Source: Spartobacteria bacterium (GTDB lineage Bacteria; Verrucomicrobiota; Verrucomicrobiia; Chthoniobacterales; UBA10450). From it: a stretch of 64,000 bases of DNA. The notes beneath the pieces are model-generated. The model was not told the origin of the DNA. It saw only the letters and a program-made list of their open reading frames with translations, and made no database searches. Both the position numbers and the translations under genes were made by a program. The stretch lies in NCBI GenBank assembly GCA_021325495.1, contig JAJPGZ010000003.1:62001-126000 (forward strand), read 5' to 3'. Position 1 is the first letter of the stretch. Each line of letters begins with the position of its first letter. Of this stretch, positions 1-8,054 are shown one piece after another.

Positions 1-186
1 CATCGACATGAGCAAGATCGACAACTTGCCTAACGATTGGAGTGAAGTTTGCGCCTCCGGGTTAAGACGCCACAAGGAATCAAATGATGTGCCCGGAAAT
101 GAGAGCAACAAAAGTGTTAGTCCACACACCGCCGCACCGAAGGCGAAGAAAATGGCGAGCAATCTCAATCCGAGTGCGGCTTTCAC
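1..186 (-). CDS. Small integral membrane protein, N-terminal part (runs off the window)
   Basis: The minus strand is open from a GTG at 186 to base 1, giving 62 residues. The start reads MKAALGLRLLAIFFAFG, a hydrophobic first helix, followed by an LWRLNPEA segment and then LSILLMSM, probably the start of a second helix. Small multi-helix membrane proteins with a helix, a xLWRLNPxA loop and further helices are common in Acidobacteria and Verrucomicrobia, so I read this as a real gene whose 3' part lies outside the window. Word A (14-23) and word B (29-36) both fall inside the coding region, encoding LSIL and SLG. The preceding thpR remnant ends 21 bp upstream in the same frame. No strong ribosome-binding site is visible, so the start is tentative. 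Function unknown. Confidence 0.6.
   Translation of the reverse strand, partial: MKAALGLRLLAIFFAFGAAVCGLTLLLLSFPGTSFDSLWRLNPEAQTSLQSLGKLSILLMSM
14..36 (+). repeat. Composite of word A and word B
   Basis: Word A (AAGATCGACA, 14-23) is followed after 5 bp by word B (CCTAACGA, 29-36). The same A-then-B arrangement recurs with a 4 bp spacer at 17074-17095 and, on the other strand, at 53774-53796. Confidence 0.8.
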
Positions 187-207
187 AAAGATGGGAATAC
201 AAACCGA

Positions 208-393
208 TCATGCTCTGGGATACGATTTCTCAATTGTTAGCTCGAAGGGGTGGATCGGTCCCGAGGGCGTTAGCTCGCTTTCAAATAAGCGGAATGTGTC
301 GACGCAGATCACGCCAAGATCGACATCGTAATTCAAATAACGTCGAAGCCGGGCGTCCGGTTCACAGCGTTGCGTGGCAGGCCACGTGCTCAA
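208..393 (-). pseudogene. 3' remnant of a second thpR (2'-5' RNA ligase-like) gene
   Basis: A 61-codon minus-strand frame carries FRLFESELTPSGPIHPFELTIEK just before its stop. It matches the C terminus of the intact thpR at 2095-2640, which reads FHLFCSELTPAGPIHTCEMTI. Weaker similarity continues upstream (TQRCEP against LARCRD, RRYLN against KNFLR). The N-terminal two thirds, including both HxTx catalytic motifs expected in this family, are missing. The upstream side is occupied by the start of the divergent histidine kinase. It is best read as a truncated paralogue left after a rearrangement. Word A (316-325) lies inside it. An alternative is a short unrelated ORF, but the shared SELTPxGPIH core makes that unlikely. 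Confidence 0.7.
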
Positions 394-417
394 CCACTTG
401 CGAATTTACGTCTGCCG

Positions 418-2070
418 GTGAGCGAAGCTTCTCCAAAACTTCCCGCAGCATTGGCCGCGCTCCCGCGCATCGCGATCGCGTGCTCGTTGATCGTTGGATC
501 GGCCGTGCTTTTGGGCTGGGCAACCGACAACGAATCTCTCAAACGCGTCGTTCCGGCATATGTCGCGATGAACCCGATGACCGCGCTCTTGTTTGTGTGC
601 GCCGGAATCGCATTCGCTGCGCACAACGTAAAACCAAGCTTCTTCGCGATCTCGCAAATCGGCGCCGCCATCGTCATCTCGGTTGCCGCATTGAAACTTG
701 TCGATCTTTTGTGCGGGACGCACTTTGACGCCGATCAGCTTCTCTTCTCCGCGAAACTTTCGGATGCGCATGATGAATTGCCTAACCGAATGGCGCCTAA
801 CACCGCCTTTAATTTCGTCATGATCGGTCTCGCCTTGCTGACTTTGAGACAGCGCGCGAAAAATTTTTGCGCGTCGCAAGCCTTCGCCATCATCGCCGCG
901 TTCGGCGCGTTGCTGCCGCTGACCGGATATGCATACGGAGTGCGGTCGTTCAGCGGCGTCGCTTCATTCATTCCGATGGCGGTGCACACGGCGGCGACAT
1001 TTTTTGTCCTCGCGATCGGATTGTTTTTCGCCCGACGCGACACCGCGCTCGCGGAAGTTTTCACTGCGAACGATCCACGCGGGGTTCTGGCGCGGCGTCT
1101 TTTTCCGCTGGCGGTTCTGGCCACGCTTTTACTTGGTTGGGCGCGGGTGCACGGCGAGCGGCAGGCCCTTTACGACAGCGAGTTCGGCACCGCTCTTTTC
1201 GCGGTCACGTTAACCATCCTTTTAATTCTGCTGGTGCGCTGGGCGATCAGAACGATCGGCCAACTCGAAGCCGAGCGCGCGGAAGCGATCGAGCGGTTGC
1301 ACGAGGCGAATCGTCGCAAAGACGAGATGATTGCCGTCGTTTCGCACGATCTCTGCACGCCGCTGACCGGGTTTCGCATGGTCATCGATCTTCTCCGGGA
1401 AGGTCATCCGTCGAGTGATTTGCTCGACGTCATGGACCATTCCGCGCGGCGCATGGTCTCAATGGTGCGCGGCTTACTCGACGTTGCGAAACTTGAATCG
1501 AACACGATCGAGCTCGAGCGCGACGATCTACTCGTCAGCGAATTGCTGCGCCAGTCGATGGAACCGCTGGCGATCAACGCCAACGCCAAAAACATCGCGC
1601 TCGAATTGCAAATCGAGCAAAGCGAGCCGCGCGTGAATGGCGATCGTCTTCGTCTCGCACAAGTGTTCAACAATCTGCTTTCGAATGCGGTCAAGTTCAC
1701 CAATCCCGGCGGTCGCGTGAGCGTCCATGTCGCTCCTGCACCGGACGGCGTGCGCGTCATTGTCAAAGACAGCGGCCTTGGAATTCCGAAAACGGATCTG
1801 CCGCACATCTTCGACAAATATTATCAGGCCGCGAACAAACCCACCGCCGGCGAAAAGGGCACGGGTCTCGGACTCGCCATCGTGCGCGAAATCGTCATGC
1901 TGCACCAAGGTCGCATTGATGTGACCAGCGAACTCAAGCACGGGACTGCGTTCACCGTTTATCTGCCAATGCAGCCGCAGACGAATGTTGCCACCGCCGG
2001 CATCACGCGCGCGCAGGCGGACAAGTCTGACCTGACCGCGAAACGCCCGACTGAACTTGCGCCGAGCTAG
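418..2070 (+). CDS. Membrane sensor histidine kinase
   Basis: The first half is hydrophobic, with about seven or eight predicted membrane helices (for example IAIACSLIVGSAVLLGWA near the N terminus). A short coiled coil (LEAERAEAIERLHEANRRKDEM) leads into a HisKA domain with the phospho-acceptor His near residue 310 (VVSHDLCTPL). A HATPase domain follows, with N box (FNNLLSNAVKF), G1 (DSGLGIP) and G2 (GTGLGLAIV). It should autophosphorylate and pass phosphate to a response regulator. None is adjacent, so it is an orphan kinase. I prefer the GTG at 418, but a TTG at 370 in the same frame would add 16 residues. Word A at 699-708 is read as LVDLL. The membrane sensor resembles MASE-type input domains; its ligand is unknown. 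Confidence 0.85.
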   Translation: MSEASPKLPAALAALPRIAIACSLIVGSAVLLGWATDNESLKRVVPAYVAMNPMTALLFVCAGIAFAAHNVKPSFFAISQIGAAIVISVAALKLVDLLCGTHFDADQLLFSAKLSDAHDELPNRMAPNTAFNFVMIGLALLTLRQRAKNFCASQAFAIIAAFGALLPLTGYAYGVRSFSGVASFIPMAVHTAATFFVLAIGLFFARRDTALAEVFTANDPRGVLARRLFPLAVLATLLLGWARVHGERQALYDSEFGTALFAVTLTILLILLVRWAIRTIGQLEAERAEAIERLHEANRRKDEMIAVVSHDLCTPLTGFRMVIDLLREGHPSSDLLDVMDHSARRMVSMVRGLLDVAKLESNTIELERDDLLVSELLRQSMEPLAINANAKNIALELQIEQSEPRVNGDRLRLAQVFNNLLSNAVKFTNPGGRVSVHVAPAPDGVRVIVKDSGLGIPKTDLPHIFDKYYQAANKPTAGEKGTGLGLAIVREIVMLHQGRIDVTSELKHGTAFTVYLPMQPQTNVATAGITRAQADKSDLTAKRPTELAPS

Positions 2071-2083
2071 TGCGACGCATCGC

Positions 2084-2093
2084 AAGATCGACA
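2084..2093 (+). repeat. Word A between two convergent genes
   Basis: An exact AAGATCGACA fills most of the 24 bp between the kinase stop at 2070 and the thpR stop at 2095. It is one of the clear non-coding copies. Confidence 0.8.
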
Positions 2094-2094
2094 A

Positions 2095-2640
2095 CTACTC
2101 CTTCGCCGGAATCGTCATCTCGCAGGTGTGGATCGGGCCCGCGGGTGTGAGTTCGCTGCAAAAAAGATGGAAAGCCTCCACGCGGATCAGGCCCGCATCG
2201 AACTCGCCGTTATCGCGCAGAAAATTTTTGAGCGATTGCCACGAGACATCGCGGCAGCGCGCGAGCGTGACGTGCGGATGCCACGCGCGTAGCTCCGGTT
2301 CTATCCCGACGGCGAGCGCGGCTTCCGTCACGCGCTTGTGAATTTGGAAAAGATGCGGATGCGCTTTGCCGACGCCGACCCAAATAATTTTCGGCGCGCC
2401 TTTGGGCGGAAATGTGCCGATGCCTTGAATGGGCAGAAAGAACGCGCCGAACTCGATCGCGCGCAGTTTTTCGCGCAATGCAAGATCGACATCTTCCGTT
2501 AAGTGACCGAAGAAACCGAGCGTGAGATGCATCTGGTCCGCCTCTGTCCAGCGCACGCCGGGAATGTGCGGATCAAGATCGACAAGCGCGCGTTGCACCG
2601 CGTCCGGCATATCGATGGCGACGAACAAACGTTTCGTCAT
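2095..2640 (-). CDS. thpR: RNA 2',3'-cyclic phosphodiesterase (2'-5' RNA ligase family)
   Basis: The 181-residue protein has the two HxTx motifs of the 2H phosphoesterase superfamily: HLTL at about residue 38 in MHLTLGFFG, and HVTL at about residue 125 in HPHVTLARC. These supply the catalytic histidines that open 2',3'-cyclic phosphates on RNA ends. Length and N terminus (MTKRLFVAIDMPD) are typical of bacterial ThpR. Its start overlaps the stop of the upstream SDR gene by 4 bp, so it is probably last in a rpoZ-smpB-SDR-thpR run. Two word-A copies (2482 and 2575) lie in the coding sequence. A truncated copy of its 3' end sits at 208-393. Confidence 0.93.
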   Translation of the reverse strand: MTKRLFVAIDMPDAVQRALVDLDPHIPGVRWTEADQMHLTLGFFGHLTEDVDLALREKLRAIEFGAFFLPIQGIGTFPPKGAPKIIWVGVGKAHPHLFQIHKRVTEAALAVGIEPELRAWHPHVTLARCRDVSWQSLKNFLRDNGEFDAGLIRVEAFHLFCSELTPAGPIHTCEMTIPAKE

Positions 2641-3512
2641 CGAACTTCCGCGCCGCTGCGCGCATCGTCGCCGCTTTCATCGGAGCGCGCCGGTAAAAAT
2701 CGATTGACGAGTTTCGCGATGTGGCCGCTGAGATTTGGAAAGACATGATTCGCGACGATGACGAGATAGGTGGTGAACGGCATGATCAACGCCGGGCTAC
2801 CGCGGCGACATGCGGCGACGATTTTGCGAGCGGCGCGCTCGGCCGAAATGGACGCGAATGGAATTTTCATTGAGCTCGCGAACCACTCGTGTTCGCCGGC
2901 GTGATCGCCTTTGAATTTCGCGTGGACTTCGGAACCGGTGCGCATGAGCCCGGGCGTGACCGTTGTGATATGAATGTTGTCTCGTGCAAGTTCGGACCGA
3001 AGCGCATCGGAAAGTCCGGTGAGCGCGAATTTGCTCGCGCTGTACGGCGCCATGTGCGGGACGGCGACTTTGCCGCCGATGGACGAAATGTTCACGATGC
3101 GACCACCGCCGCTTCGCCGCATGTGCGGCAAGATCGACATCGTCAATTCGTACGGCGCCCAAAAATGCAGGCGCATGTTCTTCTCAAAATCTTCGCGCGT
3201 CATGTGATCGAGCGGCCCGACTTCGATGATGCCGGCGTTGTTAATCAAGATGTCGATCTTGCCGAACCGTTCGAGCGTTTGTTGAATCGCGAACTCGATG
3301 TGCGCGGGTACGAGCAAATCGCACTGCACGGCGAGGACTTTTGTCCCGAGCTTTTCCAACTCGATCTTCGCGCGAGTTAATTCGTCTATGTTGCGAGCGA
3401 GCAGAACGACGTTTGCGCCTTCGCAACAAAGCTCTTTCGCGATCAACAAGCCGAGTCCGCGCGAGCCGCCGGTGATGAGGGCGCACTTGTCGCGCAAGGA
3501 AAATCTCGCCAT
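2637..3512 (-). CDS. Short-chain dehydrogenase/reductase (SDR)
   Basis: The 291-residue protein is a classical SDR. It has the glycine-rich nucleotide motif TGGSRGLG (residues 14-21), NNAG (91-94), a catalytic serine at 143/144 (NISS) and YSASK with Tyr157 and Lys161. The C-terminal stretch after residue 240 is hydrophobic (MPFTTYLVIVANHVF) and may associate with membrane, as in several SDRs acting on lipid-like substrates. Its substrate cannot be told from sequence. It follows smpB by 8 bp and overlaps thpR by 4 bp. Two word-A copies lie in the gene: 3251 encodes KIDIL just before NNAG, and 3130 encodes MSIL. Confidence 0.9.
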   Translation of the reverse strand: MARFSLRDKCALITGGSRGLGLLIAKELCCEGANVVLLARNIDELTRAKIELEKLGTKVLAVQCDLLVPAHIEFAIQQTLERFGKIDILINNAGIIEVGPLDHMTREDFEKNMRLHFWAPYELTMSILPHMRRSGGGRIVNISSIGGKVAVPHMAPYSASKFALTGLSDALRSELARDNIHITTVTPGLMRTGSEVHAKFKGDHAGEHEWFASSMKIPFASISAERAARKIVAACRRGSPALIMPFTTYLVIVANHVFPNLSGHIAKLVNRFLPARSDESGDDARSGAEVR

Positions 3513-3522
3513 TGTCGATCTT
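3513..3522 (-). repeat. Word A abutting the SDR start codon
   Basis: In gene orientation the sequence is TAAGATCGACA followed directly by ATG. The copy overlaps the smpB stop codon (TAA) and fills the whole spacer to the SDR start. Confidence 0.8.
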
Positions 3523-3982
3523 AGCCGTGTTTGCGATTGAAACGGGCGACTTCGCGCTGAGTTTCGCGATCGGTCGCGCGCTTCTTTAAGTCGAGGCGTT
3601 TATCGCGCGCGACTTTTCCCTGCGCAACCGCGATCTCCGCCTTCAGCTTTCCACTTTTCCAATAGAGCTTGAGCACGACGAGGGCGCGGCCGCCGACTTG
3701 AGATTCGCCGTAGAGTTTGTCGATCTCGGGCCGATGCAGCAAAAGTTTTCGGACGCGTTTGGCGGCGGGAACTTCGTGACTGGCTTTTTCGTAGGGCTGT
3801 ATGTCGGCGCCGAAGAGAAAGGCTTCGCCGTTTTCGATGCGGACGAAGGCGTCACCGATGTTGGCTTTGCCGGCGCGGATGGATTTTACTTCGCTGCCTT
3901 TGAGCGCAATGCCGGCTTCATAGCGCTCGAGGATGTGAAAATCGCGCAGCGCTTTGCGATTGAGGATCGACTCTGCGGCCAT
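3521..3982 (-). CDS. smpB: SsrA-binding protein SmpB
   Basis: The 153-residue protein has the SmpB signature: NRKALRDFHILERYEAGIAL near the N terminus, GSEVKSIRAGKANI, then the basic C-terminal tail (KRATDRETQREVARFNRKHG) that enters the ribosomal mRNA channel. With tmRNA it rescues stalled ribosomes. No ssrA gene is seen nearby. It lies between rpoZ (44 bp upstream) and the SDR gene (8 bp downstream) on the same strand. Word A (3983-3992) sits directly in front of its ATG. Confidence 0.96.
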   Translation of the reverse strand: MAAESILNRKALRDFHILERYEAGIALKGSEVKSIRAGKANIGDAFVRIENGEAFLFGADIQPYEKASHEVPAAKRVRKLLLHRPEIDKLYGESQVGGRALVVLKLYWKSGKLKAEIAVAQGKVARDKRLDLKKRATDRETQREVARFNRKHG

Positions 3983-3992
3983 TGTCGATCTT
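3983..3992 (-). repeat. Word A abutting the smpB start codon
   Basis: In gene orientation AAGATCGACA is followed directly by the smpB ATG, the same arrangement as at the SDR, PBP and response-regulator starts. Confidence 0.8.
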
Positions 3993-4026
3993 ACAGTAGA
4001 TCGACGGTCAAAGACCGCCGCTACAA

Positions 4027-4239
4027 TTATTCTTCGTCGGAAGCTTCGACCGCTTCGTAGGCGAGTTTGCCGGCGATGATTTCTTTAAGCGCGATGTCCA
4101 TGAGCGACATGCGCGGAGTGCTCTCGACCATCGGCCGATGTCCGAGGCCGAGTTGGCGAACGCGTTTGGAAACGACGTTGATGAGCACTTGTTGGTTCGG
4201 GATCACTTGGGCAGCCTCTTGGAGAAGTTGAGCGGTCAT
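4027..4239 (-). CDS. rpoZ: RNA polymerase omega subunit
   Basis: The sequence NQQVLINVVSKRVRQLG followed by RPMVESTPRMSLMDIALKEI and a short acidic tail (EASDEE) matches the omega fold, which clamps the beta-prime C terminus during RNA polymerase assembly. I take the ATG at 4239, giving 70 residues, the usual size. A longer frame reaching 4341 adds a 34-residue stretch not typical of omega. It leads the leftward rpoZ-smpB-SDR-thpR group. Confidence 0.88.
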   Translation of the reverse strand: MTAQLLQEAAQVIPNQQVLINVVSKRVRQLGLGHRPMVESTPRMSLMDIALKEIIAGKLAYEAVEASDEE

Positions 4240-4769
4240 ATTACGCAAGGATCTGAGGGCGACGGTGGCCGGCGCCTGGAATTGGACGATGGAAGGCTCG
4301 CCGCCATTACGAACAAACGAGGAAAGAATCGGCGTGAGCATGTCTTGAAAAACGAGCGGTGACTCTGCGAGGGCAGACCGCGGTTGTCAACCGGATTGTA
4401 ACCAAAACCGTGTCGCCCGCAAGATCGACAACTACTTTTCGCCGGCCTAACGAACGCACTTCGGAGTTTAGGCGTTGCACCCATCGTGAACCTGCGGTGC
4501 TCTTGAAATTCTCGGACGTGAGTTGCAGCGTTGCCAATTTCTGACGGCCGGAACGTTGGCACATACTCAACTTGACGACCCAGTTGATTTTCGACCGGTA
4601 AAGCGACATTTCCCAAGTGACCCCTATAAGTGGACCTTGCCGCAGGCTTTAGCACCACTAATTGGTGTTCTCAGATTGGAGAATTCCGCACGATTGAGAG
4701 GTTGCGCTATGGGCCTTTCGCAAAAAGGCGAAAAGACGGCGTGTGAATTGCTCCCTCAGCAGGAGGGAT
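4240..4769. other. Intergenic region between rpoZ and the pilin operon
   Basis: About 530 bp hold no convincing gene on either strand. The region carries word A at 4421-4430 and word B at 4446-4453, 15 bp apart in the same orientation. It presumably contains the divergent promoters for rpoZ and the pilin genes, but I could not pick convincing -35/-10 boxes. Confidence 0.5.
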
Positions 4770-5264
4770 ATGCGTCAGGGTTGGCTGATAAGTCGAAGCT
4801 CAAAAAGTGGCTTCACTTTGGTAGAAGGAATCATCGGCGTCACGGTGCTTGGAATCGGAGTTGCCCTCACTGTCGGCGCCCTAACGAAGTTCAATGCGAT
4901 CGCCGGCAGTGCGCGCAACGCCAGCGGCGCATATACCGCGGTCATGAATCAGATCGACCTGATTCAGTCTGACGGCCCGTTCAATCCGCAAAAAAAGAAT
5001 ACTGATGGGACGCCCCAGATTCCACCTGAGCTCACCATCGGCACACAAACGCAAACGAACATTCCCGTTTATCAGGATCCCAACACGGGCGTGATCGTCG
5101 CCGGGACGATGACAACGACGGTCTCCGACGTCAGTTCCACTTACACCAGCGGAAGCACGACCTTTCCGCTGACCATGTATAAAGCGGTCGTAACCATCAC
5201 CTACACGTACCTGAATCGGAATTACTCATTTTCGATGAGCACGGTCAGGGCTTCCGACATATGA
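4770..5264 (+). CDS. Type IV pilin-like / pseudopilin protein 1
   Basis: The N terminus carries a prepilin signal: a short basic leader (MRQGWLISRSSKSG), then FTLVEGIIGVTVLGIGVALT, with the conserved Glu at +5 after the predicted G/F cleavage site. The 164-residue protein continues into a Thr/Ser-rich globular part ending in a beta-rich segment (YKAVVTITYTYLNRNYSFSM). I chose the ATG at 4770 because AGGAGG lies 3 bp upstream; a frame start at 4743 lacks this. The next gene overlaps its stop by 4 bp. It is probably a minor pilin or pseudopilin of a type II secretion or type IV pilus machine. The prepilin peptidase and assembly ATPase are not in this window. Confidence 0.8.
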   Translation: MRQGWLISRSSKSGFTLVEGIIGVTVLGIGVALTVGALTKFNAIAGSARNASGAYTAVMNQIDLIQSDGPFNPQKKNTDGTPQIPPELTIGTQTQTNIPVYQDPNTGVIVAGTMTTTVSDVSSTYTSGSTTFPLTMYKAVVTITYTYLNRNYSFSMSTVRASDI

Positions 5265-6061
5265 AACTATCAACACGAATCCGCGGCTATACTCTCGTCG
5301 AGTTAGGAATCTCGAGTGCCGTTTTCAGCACGATTGGTCTCACGTTGTGTTCGCTGGTCAATACGACGGCGATTCTCGGAGCCAAGAACACGGCGACAAA
5401 CACCGCACACCAACAGGCCCGGACGGCCATGGTGCAGATGCTTCAGGATTTGCACTCGGCAATCTCACTGCCCTACTTGGTAGACGACAGCGGTAACGCG
5501 ATCGCGGGCGCCGGACCCGCACCGGGAATCGCGTTCCAGCAATGGGCGGGCGGACCCCACAAAATCAATGCTGACGCTACTACCAGCGACAACCAGATAA
5601 CTCTTACGCTAACGCCGGGCGCGGGCCCGACACCCTCGGTCGGTCAGCGCTTAATCGTCCCGACACATCAAATCGAAGACGACATCACAGCCGTAAGCGG
5701 AAATGCGAGCAATTTTACGGTGACGCTTGCGCACGCTTTGCCGGTCGCAATTTCAGGCACGTCGACTTATACGATTACTTGTTTTATCAGCAATCGTTGC
5801 TCATACACGGTTGCTAACGGTGCCTTAGAATGGCGAGGCATTGCGGCAAAAAAATCATTCTCTGTCTTAGGCACAGACATCACGAGTCCGAATCCATTCA
5901 GCACGCCGGTGACCCCGGCGGGAGCTTTATATTACCGGTTTGTATCCGCAATCAACCTCTCGACCGCGGATCCCCAATACAGCAACCGCAATTTCAAGGC
6001 GGCAAACATATTCCTGAACGGCCAGGTCCCGATGAAAGCCCGACTCGCCACCTATCAATGA
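5261..6061 (+). CDS. Type IV pilin-like / pseudopilin protein 2
   Basis: The 266-residue protein has a prepilin-type N terminus (MKLSTRIRGYTLVELGISSAVF) with a class III-like G/Y cleavage site and Glu at +5. It is followed by a long periplasmic domain with an AHQQARTAMVQMLQDLHSAIS helix typical of PilW/GspJ-like minor pilins. It overlaps both neighbours by ATGA junctions, so the three genes are probably translated together. It contains no exact word A. The role is inferred from the signal and layout; the exact class is not certain. Confidence 0.78.
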   Translation: MKLSTRIRGYTLVELGISSAVFSTIGLTLCSLVNTTAILGAKNTATNTAHQQARTAMVQMLQDLHSAISLPYLVDDSGNAIAGAGPAPGIAFQQWAGGPHKINADATTSDNQITLTLTPGAGPTPSVGQRLIVPTHQIEDDITAVSGNASNFTVTLAHALPVAISGTSTYTITCFISNRCSYTVANGALEWRGIAAKKSFSVLGTDITSPNPFSTPVTPAGALYYRFVSAINLSTADPQYSNRNFKAANIFLNGQVPMKARLATYQ

Positions 6062-7893
6062 ACGCGCAACCTTTCGAAAGCCGTCGGTTCGCAGGCAGTT
6101 CTCTCGCGGTAGTGATGGGAACGATGGCTACTCTTATGGTGATCGTCGGGATCGCGGCTGAATATACGACGAACGTTAACCGATTGGTCCAGCGCACCAC
6201 GACCTTGCAAACGGCGATTGCTGCCGCGGATGCAACTCTCGAACAATCGTTTAGCAATTGGCGTGCGATCTGCCGAGCGAACCCGACCGTGCCGTTGGCG
6301 ACGAACTCGTTTTCGGCAATCCCATTGCCGACCTCGTCGCAACTAAGCCTTCCGAATTCCGCGACCTTCGCCAAGGCGGGTGTTTTGTCCGATCTGACCG
6401 ATGAATATGACTCAAATTATACGGTTTCGAACGTAAAGATCGTGGCAGTTGATGGAACATATCAACCCTTAGCCAGCGCCAGCACGGCACCGCCTCCCGC
6501 CGTCGGCATGGCACAGACCGGCACCCTTAACACAACTTCCGCGAGCTATAATTACATCGCCTCCGCTGATGTTAGCTTGCCGGCCGTGCGCGGTGCTACC
6601 GTAGCTAAGGTACGGCGTGTTTTCTCTAAGCAACAGCTTTCGCCATGGAATTACGCCATTTTCTATGTCGATCCACTGGAGATTCATCCGGGTCCGCCGT
6701 TCACTGTCACCGGTTGGGTTCACACTAACTACAATCTCTACACCGCCCATGACACCCTGACCTTTGCGGACAAAGTCACGTATGCGTCCGATTGGTTTAC
6801 GAACTTTATGCCGGGCGATCTCAGACATCCGGGCGAGACGCCGACATCGCCGTCATGGCCATCGAATCTTCCGCCCGCGCGCGACATCGCTTTGCAGCCC
6901 TTCGGCATGGACTCCACCGTCATCTTTGCAACGAACGACGCGAACCCGAACAACGACAGCTATCACGAGCTCATCGAACTCCCGAACGGCAGTGCATCGG
7001 ACCCGCTCGTAAATTCGCGCTACTGGGATCAAGCGAGCGTCGCGATCCAAGTCGACGCCAGCAACAACGTCACGATCGGACGACCTAATACCGACGGCAC
7101 CCTTACGCCATTCGCAAGCTCGAATCCGTTATACACGATGTTCAACACCGCGATTACGACTAATCAAACCATTCAAGACAACCGCGAGGCCGCAAATATT
7201 CGCCTGGTCACCTTAGATATTAGCAAAATCGAGAACGCCGGTTCGCCTCCGACATATAAGGCCTCCACTTTCAACGGCATTGTTTACATTTACGACAAGA
7301 GCAACTCGACTTCGACGCGCCGAGCAGTTCGCCTCATCAACGGAACCAAGATCCCGACCATGGGGCTGACAGTCGCGAGTGCAAATCCAGTCTACATCCA
7401 AGGCGATTTTAATACAGGCGGCGCTCCCCCTTCGAACGGCAACCCGGGCGACCCTACGCAACCCCAAGCATCCGGTTACACTCGCGCTCCCAGCGCCGTC
7501 ATCGCAGACGCGGTCAACATTTTGTCGAATTCGTGGACGGACGCGAACTCCTTCTCCGGCACAAGCTCTCGCGTTGCGACAAACACAACTGTAAACACGG
7601 CCATCCTTTCCGGGATCGTTCCGACTGCTCCCGTCGGCGGCGACGGTTCTTATAGCGGCGGTGCCGAGAATTTTCCGCGCTTCCTTGAGGATTGGTCGCA
7701 TGCGACGTTCACCTATTACGGATCGATGGTCGAACTCTACCAAAGCCAGCAATCGATCGGCGAGTGGGGCAAAGCCAACGTCTACGTTCCGCCGACGCGC
7801 CGCTGGTACTTCGATGTAAATTTCAAAGTCCATCCGCCTCCGGGTTCGCTAATGCTCTACAGTTATGTCAAAGGTCGTTGGACCATGCTGTAA
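6058..7893 (+). CDS. Large PilX-like membrane-anchored surface protein
   Basis: The ATG at 6058 overlaps the previous stop (ATGA). The 611-residue product starts with a polar leader and one hydrophobic helix (SSLAVVMGTMATLMVIVGIAAEY), then a helix-rich segment, then a long Asn/Thr/Ser/Pro-rich beta-type ectodomain. This layout resembles PilX-type minor pilins, which lack the strict FTLVE signal. It may be an adhesive or tip component loaded by the two preceding pseudopilins. The longer frame starting at 5830 would run through the upstream gene and is not preferred. No specific family recognised. Confidence 0.65.
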   Translation: MNAQPFESRRFAGSSLAVVMGTMATLMVIVGIAAEYTTNVNRLVQRTTTLQTAIAAADATLEQSFSNWRAICRANPTVPLATNSFSAIPLPTSSQLSLPNSATFAKAGVLSDLTDEYDSNYTVSNVKIVAVDGTYQPLASASTAPPPAVGMAQTGTLNTTSASYNYIASADVSLPAVRGATVAKVRRVFSKQQLSPWNYAIFYVDPLEIHPGPPFTVTGWVHTNYNLYTAHDTLTFADKVTYASDWFTNFMPGDLRHPGETPTSPSWPSNLPPARDIALQPFGMDSTVIFATNDANPNNDSYHELIELPNGSASDPLVNSRYWDQASVAIQVDASNNVTIGRPNTDGTLTPFASSNPLYTMFNTAITTNQTIQDNREAANIRLVTLDISKIENAGSPPTYKASTFNGIVYIYDKSNSTSTRRAVRLINGTKIPTMGLTVASANPVYIQGDFNTGGAPPSNGNPGDPTQPQASGYTRAPSAVIADAVNILSNSWTDANSFSGTSSRVATNTTVNTAILSGIVPTAPVGGDGSYSGGAENFPRFLEDWSHATFTYYGSMVELYQSQQSIGEWGKANVYVPPTRRWYFDVNFKVHPPPGSLMLYSYVKGRWTML

Positions 7894-7973
7894 CCCGCCG
7901 CACCAGCGCGCCCTGTTAAATTACTTTGGACAGCGCGCGCATCTCGCGTAAACAAATGCCCGTATCTCAATGA

Positions 7974-8047
7974 CGGGCTGTGGCTCAGCTTGGTAGAGCG
8001 CCTGCCTCGGGTGCAGGAGGCCGTGGGTTCAAATCCCACCAGCCCGA
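7974..8047 (+). tRNA. tRNA-Pro (anticodon CGG)
   Basis: A full cloverleaf can be drawn. The acceptor stem CGGGCTG pairs with CAGCCCG and is followed by discriminator A. The anticodon stem CCTGC/GCAGG closes a 7-base loop with CGG at positions 34-36. The T loop is GTTCAAATC. No CCA is encoded. Confidence 0.95.
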
Positions 8048-8054
8048 GTAAATC

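Noticed and set aside
84-728. Long plus-strand frame of 214 codons across the thpR remnant and the kinase start
   Set aside because: It is Arg-rich with no recognisable domain and lies out of frame over the kinase gene. The kinase has complete H, N and G boxes.
4307-4658. Two minus-strand frames in the rpoZ upstream gap
   Set aside because: Both are Arg/Ser-rich, overlap each other in different frames and lack any domain or start signal.
5830-6057. Upstream extension of the large PilX-like protein
   Set aside because: It runs over the second pseudopilin gene in another frame. The ATG at 6058 overlaps the previous stop as ATGA and starts just before the membrane helix.
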